Source of the DNA: Acanthamoeba castellanii str. Neff
Taxonomy: Eukaryota > Discosea > Longamoebia > Acanthamoebidae
Reading direction: 5' to 3'
Assembly: GCF_000313135.1 (NCBI RefSeq)
Contig: NW_004457343.1
Span: 569,881-633,880, forward strand
DNA length: 64,000 bases
Part shown: one piece after another, positions 44,395 through 55,200 of the stretch
How positions within the stretch are numbered: position 1 is the stretch's first letter
Layout of the letters: each line of letters begins with the position of its first letter
Position numbers and translations under genes: made by a program
Notes under the pieces: generated by a model
What the model was told of the DNA's origin: nothing
Databases searched by the model: none
Seen by the model: only the letters and a program-made list of their open reading frames with translations

Positions 44395-47108
44395 TCAACA
44401 GGACTCTCGTTCTCGAGCCACACCACTTTGGTCGGCCTCTGTCCACCTGGCGGGTACAGCGTCCCGGTAGCTCGCCAGCGTCCGTCTCCATTGTCCTGCA
44501 GAGCGGGAATCGCATTCAAATGGAGCACGGGCAATGCGCCATTGTCAGACAGAGCGACAGGAAGAGAGCCAAACGTAGCCGCCAGCGCAGTACCTCAAAC
44601 TCGCCAACGAATATGATGTTGGGTCCACGCTGCAGGATGCCCGAACCGAAGTAGCGATCTGCTCAGGAGAGAGGGGGTAAGCCTTACTACGAGGGTACGA
44701 AGAGGGTGATGATGACGTTACCGTTCTTGTAGTGGCCCTTGTAAATAAGCCCGTCCTCTTTGCCCTCCAGCCAGCACACGCCCTGCCCTTCTCGCTTGCC
44801 TTGTGTATCATTCCAATGGTGGCGGAGAAGTGTGAGTTGGCGCTCACGGCGCCGGAGAGCTAATAGGGCAGCCTTACCCGCAACCCAATCGCCTCGGTAG
44901 ACCGACCCATCGTTGGCATGGAGCAGACCCTTGCCGTGGAATTTACCTGATCACGCGATCGCGTAAAGTTAAAAGTCTATTCACGCACGTTTGATCTGAA
45001 GCAAGTGTTTTTGCGTACCATGCTTGAAGTGGCCATCGTAGATCACTGAACGCTCGTCCGCCAAGACACCTAAGGCAGTTGACGATTAGCGACCCCCCCT
45101 TGCCGGATGCACAACATCAAAGCGAACGGTGAATCTTTGGTACCATAGCCATCGAATTGTCCATTCCTAAATTCTCCCATGTAAACGACCGAACGACTTC
45201 CCTGTTTGGCAAACGTGACCTTGCCTTTGCCATGCATCTTGCCTCCCTGTCAAAACGCGATTGGTTAACCGAATGAAGCGAAGGCGGAGCCCTGTTCGCG
45301 GCCGTACCCTGAACTGGCCCTCGTAAATGTGACCGCCGGGGAGAATCGTGCTGCCATAGTTGTCCCACTTCTCAAGAGCATCCATCTGCGGTGTCACGGA
45401 GCCGAAAAGTTATACCATCACACAATCGGTAAAGGTGGGCTCCGTCATCAGCCAGGGCGTGGTGGGCAAGTACCGCGCGCAGGCCATAGAAATAAGCAGC
45501 GCCAACTACGGCTCCACCAAGGTGTGCCGCGTGATCCAGCGCTTTCCACCCTCGCAACGCGCCCATCACGTCAAAGGCCTAGGCATCTAGCGATCAGCAG
45601 AGGCGCGAATCGGAAATAGCGCACGCGAATGAATGGCCTCGCACCGCAATTGCGAACGCCATGTTGATTGCCTTGAAAGGCACAAATGGCAGGAAGATGA
45701 GAGCTAGCTCGCTGTCAGGGAATGCGGACACGAACACCCACAGCACTGCCATGAGCGCTCCACTGGCACCCTATCATAACGATATGAGCATGCAAACGTC
45801 AACGTCATCAGTTCTGAGAAAAGAGGAAGAGGCGCGTACCAGACTAGGAAGGGAGGTGCCTCTTCGGCGTTGCCAGGCCGCACTAGCCAACGACGCGACG
45901 ACAGCGCCATTGAGATAGACAAGGGCGAACTTCTCCTTGCCCAGGATTTCGACCACATCGGGAGCTGGAGGAGGTGATACAGCGAATAAATGGGTAAGCT
46001 TCGATGACAATCAACGCTCGAAGAATCATTAGAGGCTCACCGATGGTCCAAAGCGCGGTCATGTTAAAGAAGAAATGCATCAGACCCGAGTGTGAAAAGG
46101 CTGCACGGGGCACAGGAGCAAAGAAGAGCTCAGTGAGAATGTGACACCGAGAGCATTGTAATTGATTGCTATCAGCGTACCTGAAGTGAGCACCGTGTGA
46201 TAGCGTCGCGCCATCATGTTGGTGGGCGAACATGTGAAGTGTTTCATCATGAAGAGTTGCACTCTGCCAGATTTAAACACAAAGTGTTATAAGGCCGCGG
46301 CTGTCAACTCAATAAAGGCAGGGAAAGTATGGGCACCTTGGCGAGGGAATACGCCAGGCAAGGAACACCATGGTGTTAAGCGCGATCAAGGGCACCAGGG
46401 TCTTCTGCGCGTCGGAGAGCTTTAAGTTGGCCCAATGTCGCTTCAGCCGATCCAATCCCCACACTTCATCCGGAAAATAAAGTGAGCATGAACGCAACAA
46501 AGACGGATCACACAACAACACCAGCAACTGACCTTCGTCGTCTTCGATCCGGCTTGGTATATCGCCTGGCGCCAGTTCCTTGCGGGAGAGCTTCGGGCCG
46601 TCTTCTTCGTCTGCACCTCGCATGTGAGCGCAATTGCCCGAATGAAGTGAGTGAATAGGAAGAAGTGCTTACCTCGTCGTGTGAGCAGCGCAGCGCATGT
46701 GAGTCCCGTGGCGAGGGCGTATGCGCCCTTGCCGCCAATCCCAGACCACCTGGCACGCCAGCCAGCCTGCAACATGCAATCAAATAAACGTTCAATGTCT
46801 TGTTGAAAAACAATGGGCGCCAAATCGCTCACCTTTAGAGGCGGAACTGTTTCCGTGGTCTGCGTGAACCCTCGCTTGAAGATGCTCAGCGTGGATGCGG
46901 AATTGGTGATCGGGAATGCAGGATACAGTGGAGATGTGAAGCGATTTGCGCTAGCTAGGGAGCGAGGAGGGATTGAATCACCTCGCAAGCACCAGCGGAC
47001 CGGCGCACAGCCCGTGGAGTGCCTCACAAATCTCTTCATCTTGTTCAAGAATGAACGCCGTGTGTTGTGTTGGCTGTTTCCTATTTTCTTCGAATAAATG
47101 GCCATCAT
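44395..47108 (-). CDS. PARL: PARL-type mitochondrial rhomboid protease with C-terminal MORN repeats
   Basis: Intramembrane serine protease of the mitochondrial inner membrane, fused to MORN repeats. Exon 1 (46834-47108; alternative start 47039) encodes an Arg/Ser-rich presequence (MKRFVRHSTGCAPVRWCLRG). The rhomboid core follows: LIALNTMVFLAWRIPSPR, MKHFTCSP, TSAFSHSGLMHFFFNMTALW, EILGKEKFALVYLNGAVV, LPSLGASGALMAVLWVF (catalytic Ser codon 45762-45764), ALIFLPFVPFKAINMAFAI, and RGWKALDHAAHLGGAVVGAA (catalytic His codon 45522-45524). The exon 45474-45578 ends phase 0 in GLRA, followed by a canonical 88-nt intron to ATGGATGCTC at 45385. From there ~7 MORN units run to 44395 (GHIYEGQFR, VVYMGEFRNGQFDGYG, VIYDGHFKHG, SVYRGDWVAG, LIYKGHYKNG, IIFVGEFE). 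The alternative is two overlapping genes, with rhomboid reading through to a stop 10 nt past the MORN ATG. One fused gene fits splicing better. Confidence 0.8.
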
Positions 47109-47255
47109 CGTAACAAGGCTGCTGACGTCAGTGGTTTTTCTTGTTTCCCGCCTTCTCCTTGCCTTTCCCGCCTTTTTTGTGAACAGCGCCAACGGAGCAA
47201 GGATCATGCACTCTTGTAGATCGATTGGCAGGTTCAACGTCGAACCCTTTTCATC
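47109..47255. other. Bidirectional promoter, rhomboid-MORN / WAPL
   Basis: 147 bp between divergent start codons, containing repeated CCCGCC and TTTCCCGCC motifs (near 47148-47172). TTTCCCGC matches the E2F consensus in one orientation. Confidence 0.4.
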
Positions 47256-49422
47256 ATGGCAACGCGCACCTACTCCAGGCTAAGCCGACGCACATCTAGC
47301 GGACGCATTTCCCTCTCCTCCACTTCACTACTCAGTGATTGCGATAATGGCGAGGGCAACACTTCCTTCCTCGGCGTCCCATCTTCTTGTGAGGAGGAGC
47401 CTATGAGCCTCAGCAGCACCTCCTCACAAGAACTCTTCTTCTCCGACATCCCGGAATCGATTGCCGGCAAGTCGCGGCGAAAGAGCTGCCTGAGTGATTT
47501 ACGGGGGAAAGAGAACATGGAGAATGGAGTGCCGGAAGCATCATCGGCGAAGAGGCGACGGAGTGCTCCGTCGCGAGCCGGGCTGCTGGCCCCGAAGAAA
47601 CGAAAATCCTCTTCTGCCATCAAGTTGCAGAAACGTGCCTCCGAGGACCATTTTCATCTTGAAAACTCGGGAGAGCAGGCCACCATCATGGTTCGTTGCC
47701 CAATCGACTTTGCCTCCGGCTCACTTGGAGTCGCCACTTACGCGTTGCCTGCATACAGGATGAGCTGGAGTATGAGCTGGAGGGCGCCCGCGAAACGAGT
47801 TCGATATCGGTTCGTCGCGGGAGCACCTACAACCTGGCCAAGCTTTGCGCCCATCCGGACGAGGCCAAGCAGCTCCGGTCTCGCGGTCTGTGCAACCGAG
47901 TTCTTCAACTGCTCGACAGCCAGCCTGAAGATGAGGTGGTAGCGATGAACGTGAGCTTGATGGCTTACTTTCTGCTGCGGGACGCTCGCAACGCCGAGCT
48001 CATAACAGGTGCGCCATTTTCTTTTCACACGATTCGCGTGCTGCGCTAGTACTCACCTGGTGCTTCAGGAGACCATCTCAAGACGCTCCTTTCCATTGCC
48101 GTCGCTCAGCCACAGCACGCATCCCCCAAGAAGCAGTCAACCAAGCGGCCCGTGAAGAGGCTCAGCTTGAGCAACACAAGCGAAGTGGAGGTACTGGACT
48201 ATGCCTTCACTTGCCTGACACCATTGCACTGACCAAAGCCTCGCGTGTCCTTGCGCAGATGAAGCGATCGCGAGAGTTGATTGAGGTTGAGGCCACGATC
48301 AACGAGTGGCCGGAGGCCGAAGTCCACCCTTTCCGGGTGGCGATCCAGACGCTGCGACGGCTTGTCGAAGTGGACCGAGGTGCCCTTAAGCGCGCTTTAG
48401 AAGAGGACGACGAGCCGGACCTAATTCTGGCCAAGCTGCTCGCTCTCACTGAGAAGCATATTGCGCGGGTCTCCACATCCGACGCGTCGGACGCCTACTA
48501 CACGTGCCTCAAGCTCTTGGAGGCCACCACCGATGACCCGGCCTACCAACGCGCCCTCGTGCCAATCATCCCGTCCCTTCTCCTGGCGGTTCCTCTCTGC
48601 ATGACGGACGAACCTCTGGCCGGCCAATGCCTGGTCGCCATCCTCCGAGTACTCATCAACTTGTACCTCTTACTCCCTTCTGCCTTCCCGGATCATGTGT
48701 GGTGTGTGTCTTGCCTGGCGATGCTGACACAGCCTTCCGCACCATCATCAGAACCAACGAGAACGATGATGCATGCGGTCACATGGCAAGCAATGGAGGC
48801 ATGGCCAGTGTGGCCTGCCTTGTGGAACAGGCGTGGAGTGCGGAGGCCACCGCTTTTGGCCAACAGAAGTGGAACCTGCTCACCCTCGGTTTGAGCCTTT
48901 TGGTGAACCTCATCGAACACAACGCCGGTAACAGGTACAACCCATTGCTCTTTCCTTTTCCCTCTCAGCCTCGCATGTATTGCTCACACATTCGTGTCAC
49001 CACATCAAGGGATACTCTTGGCTCCCTGCGAACAGACCGGCGGGGCTTTGTGGAGTTCGTGACCTCGGTGGCGAGCCACTGGTGGAGCACCGACCGAGAA
49101 GCCGACCAGGTCGTCATTGCAGGGTAACCACACCTCCGATCACACGCACGACACACACGACACACGACACACACAGCGGTTGGTTGCTCACGCACTCTGT
49201 ATGTCAAGGTATGCGGTCCTGCTCATGGGCTACCTGGCCAAGGACAGTGAAGACAACCGGAAGAAGATCAGGACCAACCTCGCCTCCCTCACGCCGGCGC
49301 GGTCGTTGGCCGAACTCTCCTCTGCCCTCCGACACTTTCTGGCCCTCCACGAACACCACCGGCTCCTGTCGCCCGCCGCCATCTCCTCGGCCTCCCAAGC
49401 GGCTCGCGCTCTCCTGTGCTAA
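47256..49422 (+). CDS. WAPL: Cohesin release factor WAPL
   Basis: WAPL with PDS5 opens cohesin rings. The protein begins MATRTYSR, carrying at its extreme N-terminus the TYSR motif that binds PDS5 in WAPL and haspin. A disordered Ser-rich region follows with a KEN box (GKENMEN, codons 47508-47516) and a bipartite basic nuclear signal (KRRRSAPSRAGLLAPKKRK). The folded WAPL domain begins DELEYELEGARETSSISVRR and STYNLAKLCAHPDEAKQLR, then HEAT-like helices (CNRVLQLLDSQPEDEVVAM, RVAIQTLRRLVEVDRGALKR, TEKHIARVSTSDASDAYY, QQKWNLLTLGLSLLVNLIEH, YAVLLMGYLAKDSEDNRKKI), ending SQAARALLC. The intron at ~49126-49208 holds CACGA repeats. About 560 residues, short for the family (human ~1190), mostly through a shorter N-terminal region. 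Divergent from the rhomboid gene. Confidence 0.87.
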
Positions 49423-49464
49423 AGCCGCTCTAATGTAAACATTCTTTCCCCAACGAGGCCTCCG

Positions 49465-49511
49465 CACGACACACGACACACGACACACGACACACGACAC
49501 ACGACACGACG
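49465..49511 (+). repeat. (ACACGAC)n array downstream of WAPL
   Basis: Six near-perfect 7-9 nt CACGACA units between WAPL and the next gene. This is the only intergenic copy of the motif, which is otherwise found in introns. Confidence 0.85.
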
Positions 49512-49637
49512 CGACCCACGGCTCATGTCTTGAATTTTTGGATTGAAACTGAAAAGAAATCGTCACGCCTGCGTCATCGTTCTTTCCTCTTTTCGCTTTT
49601 TATTTCCTTCAAGGTGTGTCGGAGTACCAACACCTTC

Positions 49638-51786
49638 ATGATGATGCAACAGCACGAGATGGACCAGGCGGCACCGCGCACTGGGCATGCCCACCGCAGT
49701 CTGCAGCGTCTCTACATCGCACGCCTTTCCCGCAGCCCCTTGCCGGACCGGAAAAATAAATAACTTTGGGGGGGGTAACGACAGCATTGTGGCCATGTCG
49801 TAGGTGAGCGCACCATTTCGGAGCTGGCGCCTGTGCCAACCGCAGCGTCGTCGATCACCCGCATCGCCAACTACCAGTGGCGCAACTGGTATTGGCCTGG
49901 CCAATTCTCCTTTCCGTTCGGCCTCTGGCCTTGCTTGACTGTGGCTCACGCGAGGCCTCCACACAGGGCCGGCATCCACACCGCCACACCGAAGTACCTG
50001 TACAAGCCCACCAGCGCCAGGGAGATAGTCGAAGTGCTGGCCACGTGCGTCACCACTCCACTCCACCAGCCTACGTGAACGATTACTGTTCTGCCAGTTT
50101 CCTCACCACCCTGCCTCTATGCCTGAACCACAGCGCGCGGGCCGCTAAAGAGCACGTCAAGGTGGTGGGATACAGCAACTCGCCCGGAGGTACTTTGACC
50201 CGATTGCTCGCGTTGCTAGTGAGCCTCGACGGACCCGCGCACAGCGCAGCAGTGATGCACTGACAGTGCCGTACAATTCCTCTCTCGCCAGACATTGCAG
50301 TGACCGACGGGTACATGATCTCGCTGGAGAACTACCGGCGGGTGCTCAGCGTCGACCGAAAGACTGGTCTCGTCAAGGTGCGTGACCCTGCGCCCAGCCC
50401 TTCATCTGCTCTCTCGTTGCGACGCGGTCTGACTCGGAGAGGTGGTGCGACCAGGTGGAGGGAGGCATCAAGCTACAGGACCTGATCGACGACGCGGCCA
50501 GGCACGGGCTCGCCATGTCCAACCTGGGCTCGATCACGTGGCAATCCATCGCGGGCGCGCTGTCCACCGGTACCCACGGCACCGGCATCAAGCTGGGAAT
50601 TCTGGCCACCTTCGTGCGCGAGCTGGAGCTGATCAACGCCCAGGGCCAAGTCCTCCGCTGCTCTGCGGTGCGTTGTTGCTCAACGCTCCCCCTGCGCCCC
50701 GTCAGCACTGCCTCACTGTTTATTTGCCCCCCCCCCGCAGACCGAGCGGCCCGAGCTCTTCAACGCCGCTCGCTGTGGTCTCGGCGCTCTGGGGGTCATC
50801 TCCACAGGTGAGCTCATTATTACTCCGCTCCCGTTTTGATGATGATGATGGTTGCGTGCTGTACCTCAACTTACGCGATCCACGCACGGCAGTCACCATT
50901 CAGCTGGAGCCTGCCTACCAGCTCCACGCCGTGGAGGTGCCCATGACCCTCGAGGCCGTGCTCTCCTCGCTCAACACCATCATCCACTCGGCGGGTACCT
51001 CTACCTCTATTTCTCTTGTGTGTCGTGTGCCCTTGAGCTGACGTGTGCGCCCATCATCGCGTAGAGCACGCTCGGTTCTGGTGGGTGCCGCACACCAACA
51101 AGTGCTGGGTGTGGCAGGCCAACCGGACCAAGGAGAAGGCGGCCCCTCCTCGCTTCCCCGCGTGGCAGAATTTGCTCCACATCTTGGTGGTACGTCGGCC
51201 TCGACCTCCCACTATCAGCTCAGCTCCCCCCGGGGGCTGATATCGGGCTTTTTCGATTTGGGCTCCAGGAGCGAAAGCTGTACGAGTTCTTGCTGTGGCT
51301 GGGCACCTTCTTCCCTCGGCTGGTGCCCTACATCAACAAGCTCTACAGCCGCATCCTGTTCAGCAAGCGCCGCGAGACGATCGATCGAAGCGACAAGTAC
51401 GTCTTTGCGAGACACGCCTCGTGTGCACATTGATGATGTTTACTGACTTGGCTTGTTGTATTGTTGGCGGAATCGTCGCGCGCACACACACACACACACA
51501 CACACAGGCAGCTGACGTTCGACTGCCTGTTCCAGCAACATGTGTCGGAGTGGTCGATTCCGGTGGCCAACACGGCGACGGCGATGCTGCGACTGCGGGA
51601 CCTCATCAAGGACCTCGACCTCAAGGTCCACTTCAGCGTGGAGGTCCGCTTCACCAAGGCCGACGACATCTGGCTCAGTCCCTCCTACGGACGTGACTCC
51701 GCCTGGATCGGCATCATCATGTATCGCCCCTACGGAAGGTACGCGCACTGTGTGTGTGCGTGAGTGAGTGTGGTGTGTGTCGTGTG

Positions 51787-51879
<93 letters not shown>

Positions 51880-52136
51880 TGTGTTTCTGACACAATGTGA
51901 GCAGGGATATGCCAGGGACGAAGGTCTACTTTGACGCGTTCGAGGAGCTGATGAAGGAGCTCGACGGCCGACCCCACTGGGCCAAGGCCTTCAAGATGTC
52001 CGAGGTCGAGTTCCGGCAGACGCTGCCCCACTGGGACGACTTCAAGCGCGTGCGGGCCGAGATGGACCCCACCTCCACCTTCAGCAACGCCTACCTCGAT
52101 CGCCTCTTCCCCACCCAGAAGCAACTCACCAGCTGA
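49638..52136 (+). CDS. Aldonolactone oxidase (L-gulono/D-arabinono-1,4-lactone oxidase type)
   Basis: FAD-dependent oxidase of the vanillyl-alcohol-oxidase fold, last step of ascorbate or ascorbate-analogue synthesis. The start is uncertain; ATG at 49638 with a weak donor near 49699 joins in frame to ERTISELAPVPTAASSI. Then IANYQWRNWAGIHTATPKYL and YKPTSAREIVEVL (PP-loop), HVKVVGYSNSPGDIAVTDGY, GLAMSNLGSITWQSIAGAL, STGTHGTGIKLGILATFV, FNAARCGLGALGVISTVTIQ. The C-terminal ALO domain has FWWVPHTNKCWVWQAN, VHFSVEVRFTKADDIWLSPS, IMYRPYGRDMP, PHWAKAFKMSEVEFRQ and EMDPTSTFSNAYLDRLF. The covalent FAD His of animal and fungal enzymes (GGGHSPS) is Asn here (codon 50177-50179). Hydrophobic segments mid-protein (KLYEFLLWLGTFFPRLVPY) may be membrane associated. 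Ends TSF-less at QLTS; AATAAA at 52166. Confidence 0.9.
51759..51886 (+). repeat. (GT)n microsatellite in lactone-oxidase intron
   Basis: About 120 bp of almost pure TG dinucleotides filling the intron before the last exon. Confidence 0.97.
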
Positions 52137-52165
52137 AGAAACGAAAACGAAATTGTAAACGAAAC

Positions 52166-52171
52166 AATAAA
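52166..52171 (+). terminator. Probable polyadenylation signal of lactone oxidase
   Basis: AATAAA 30 bases after the stop codon, in an A-rich context. Confidence 0.4.
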
Positions 52172-52287
52172 TTGAAAAGGAAAATGAAGACTTTAATTGC
52201 CCGTGCAGCGAAGGGTGGGCGAAAGAAGAGAATACGAGCCAGGTGACGAGAAGGGCCAAAAGAGACAGAACAGAAGATACGTCATAG

Positions 52288-55200
52288 ATGGAGGAGGAGA
52301 ACGTTCGTTTGCGTGCAGAGAAGCAACGGCTCCAGGACCGGCTGGGGCTCTACACGGCAAGCCCCCCTGCGGCTGCAGCCCTTGGGCAGGACGGCACAGG
52401 CCCCACCCCCTCTTTTGCTTTTTGATACATATATATTTTTAAAAACACAAAACAAATATTGCTGTGCGCACCTTTGACCGTGGGGGTGGCGTGCTCTGCC
52501 CACCAGTACGCGCTCATGGCCTTTTCTCTGTTTTCTGTATGTCCTTGCAGACACGGTGCAGCGCCTCTACCAAGTCTTTGACAAGAACCCACGGTGCGGC
52601 CACTTCGCCTTTCACCCCTCCCCCTCTCTTTTCATGAGTAGACCGTCTTACGTCTCTCTCTCTCGGTGTGCCTGGTGGGTGTGCATAGAGGGGAGATCGA
52701 TGCGGTGGGATTCAGACAGATGGCGTGGGTGCTGGGCGAGGACCTTTACGAGAGCGAGGCGCAGGCGTGCGTGGCCCGCCTCGATCTCGACGGCAGTGGC
52801 GGCCTCTCCCTCCCCGAACTGCGCGCCTGGTACGCTCCCGCTGGCGCCAGCCACTTGACTTGGGTGCCCGCCTTGGTGCCGTGGTCTGACCTTCATCGAT
52901 GCATGGTGGGTCATCCATCCGTCATGACGTAGGTGGGCGTCCCACGACAAAGCAGCCGACGCCGGCGAGGGAGCTACGGCCGACTCGGGCGTTCTTCCGG
53001 TGCTGCTGCAGCGGCTTCGATCCACCTCCTACGTGCAGATGGTACGCGCACCGCACCACACCACGCCACGCCGCGCCACACTCCACCACCCGGATCTGGC
53101 AGTGCATGCGTGGTGCCGACCCTTAAGAATCGGCCAATCGTTCGTGTCTCCTCTCTTCGCGCAACGACGTAGTTGTTGGGGTGGAAGGGGAGGTGGGCGC
53201 AGGCACAGAAGGAGCAGCGTCGCAGAGTCGTGGACGATCACACCTTTCGGTATATTATTCATCTTTATAAATATAATAATTTATATATATATATCAGGAA
53301 CTGAGTGTTAAGAGGGTGGGTGGTCTACGCGGATAGGCTCAAGCTCGACGCGGAGGTGGGCGAGTTCGGAGAGGCGCGGAGTTCGGGGAGCGTGCGCTTC
53401 ACGCTGGACCCGGAGACAGCGGCCGCGGCAAGGCAGGAGCTCAAGGCCCCGCCCAACTGCGTGGGGCTCATCTCCATCGGATGCACCATCCGCGGCGATA
53501 TCGACGGTACCGCACGCACGCACGTACACGCACACGCGCACGCACCTCCGCCGTCACAGTTCTGTTCGCACTGACGCCCATGCCATGTGGTGTGAATGTC
53601 CGATCCAGAGTTCGAATTGGGCGAGCTGGCCGGGTCAATCGCCAATTTGCTCCTCATGGCGAAGCCCCTCTTCAAGTTCCATTCCCACAAAAGTACTTAC
53701 TTTTCTCTTCTCTTCTTTTCTTTTCTTGGCGACGGGCTGATGTTGACGCGTTTGGTGGCTGGGCGGGTGGGTGGGTGATTGTGGGAACGGTCATGATGCA
53801 GCGCAAATGGGCAAGCAGAACGGCGAGCGGCTGATGGTGCTGTCGCTCTTTTGGACCGACATCGACGAGCTCGTGCAAATCCGGTCGGCTCTCATCGGCG
53901 CCGAACTCAAGGAAATCGAGGGCACCATCGAGCTCTCCCAAAAGCCTGGTAAGCCTCGTGTCGTGTGTGTCGTGTGTCGCGTGTCGTGTTGCTGCGTTGC
54001 GTTGCGCTTTGCAGACAAGCTCCGTGTCCGACACAGGCGACCAGACCGACGACTTCGTGAAGGGCCGAGTGCGAGGCAAGCTGGCGGTGAGCGTGAACGT
54101 GGTGGCGTTCCTGAACGAGCTGCTCAACCGCTACAAGACCGACTTGTACCGCGCCAGGGTCAACATGCTGGCGGCCTTCCGCGACCTGGACCTCAAGCTC
54201 AAGGTGGACAGCATGGACGAGGCCTACCGCCGCTTCGCCAAGGACATCCGGTACTTCCGCGACGTGCGCGGGCTGAGCTCGCTCAAGCAGCTCCTGCTGC
54301 CCGCCGTCGTGTCGCTCTACAACGACAACTCGATACCGGCGCCGATCAAGGACACCTACTTCAACGCCGTGGCCTCGCTGCGCGGCGTGGCCTCGCTCCA
54401 TCTCCAGATGGACGACCAGGTCCTGCGCTTCGCCTTCGACAACGCCGACGTCGCCGCCCTGCTCCCCACCAAGGACGAGCTCGCCTCCTGGCGCGCCCCC
54501 ATCCCGCCCGTCACCCGTACGTCCCTCCCCCGTTCTTGCGTTGCGTTGTGCGTTGCGTTGTGCGTTGTGCGTCGCGTCTATCGGTGTGGGCTGACTTGTG
54601 AGTTGTGAGCGCAGCAGCGGCCAAGAACCTGCGGCCGCTGTTTGGAACGAACGAGTACCGCGTGGCGGTATTAGGACCCCGCCAGGTCGGAAAATCGTCC
54701 CTCATCGTACAATTCACCCAGGTACCGTACTACTGGTGATGCTGATGAGGCTGATGATGATATCCCTCCAATTCCTGAACTCACCGTGCTCCCCAAACAA
54801 AACTACTTCCCGGATTACCTGGGGGACTACGAGAACACCTACGTATGTGGGCGAGTAGTGGCGCCATTTTCCCTCCCTCCTCCCTCCCCTCCCCTCTCTT
54901 CTCTCTTCTCTTCCGCTTACATGTCGCTTTCTGCATGTCCCTGTTGCTCACCACGTGCCACGCTTGGTTGCCGCAATGTAGCGGTACGGTGGCCCTTTTT
55001 TTTAAAAAACTCTCTTTTGTTTTTGGTTAGAGCAGCTGACGCCTCCCCCCCTCTCTCTGTGAGCACAGAAGGCAAATTCAGGTGGATGGCGCACCGGTCA
55101 ACCTGGAACTCTGTGATGCGGGCTCCGAAGAGAACACGCAAAGTGCGTTTTGCGCCTTGCCCTGGTTCTTTCGACGTACTCACTCTATTCTCTCTCTTTT

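Noticed and set aside
45329..45619. Plus-strand open frames with coding-like GC3 (for example a reading ending VKGLGI)
   Set aside because: They are the antisense of the last rhomboid exon and its intron; the minus strand reads HAAHLGGAVVG, a conserved catalytic segment, and the plus ORF has no ATG or domain.
49530..49763. ORF ending SPLPDRKNK before the lactone oxidase
   Set aside because: Only its central part is a candidate first exon; the remainder ends at a stop before the conserved region and shows no similarity to the enzyme. Used only as a tentative start.
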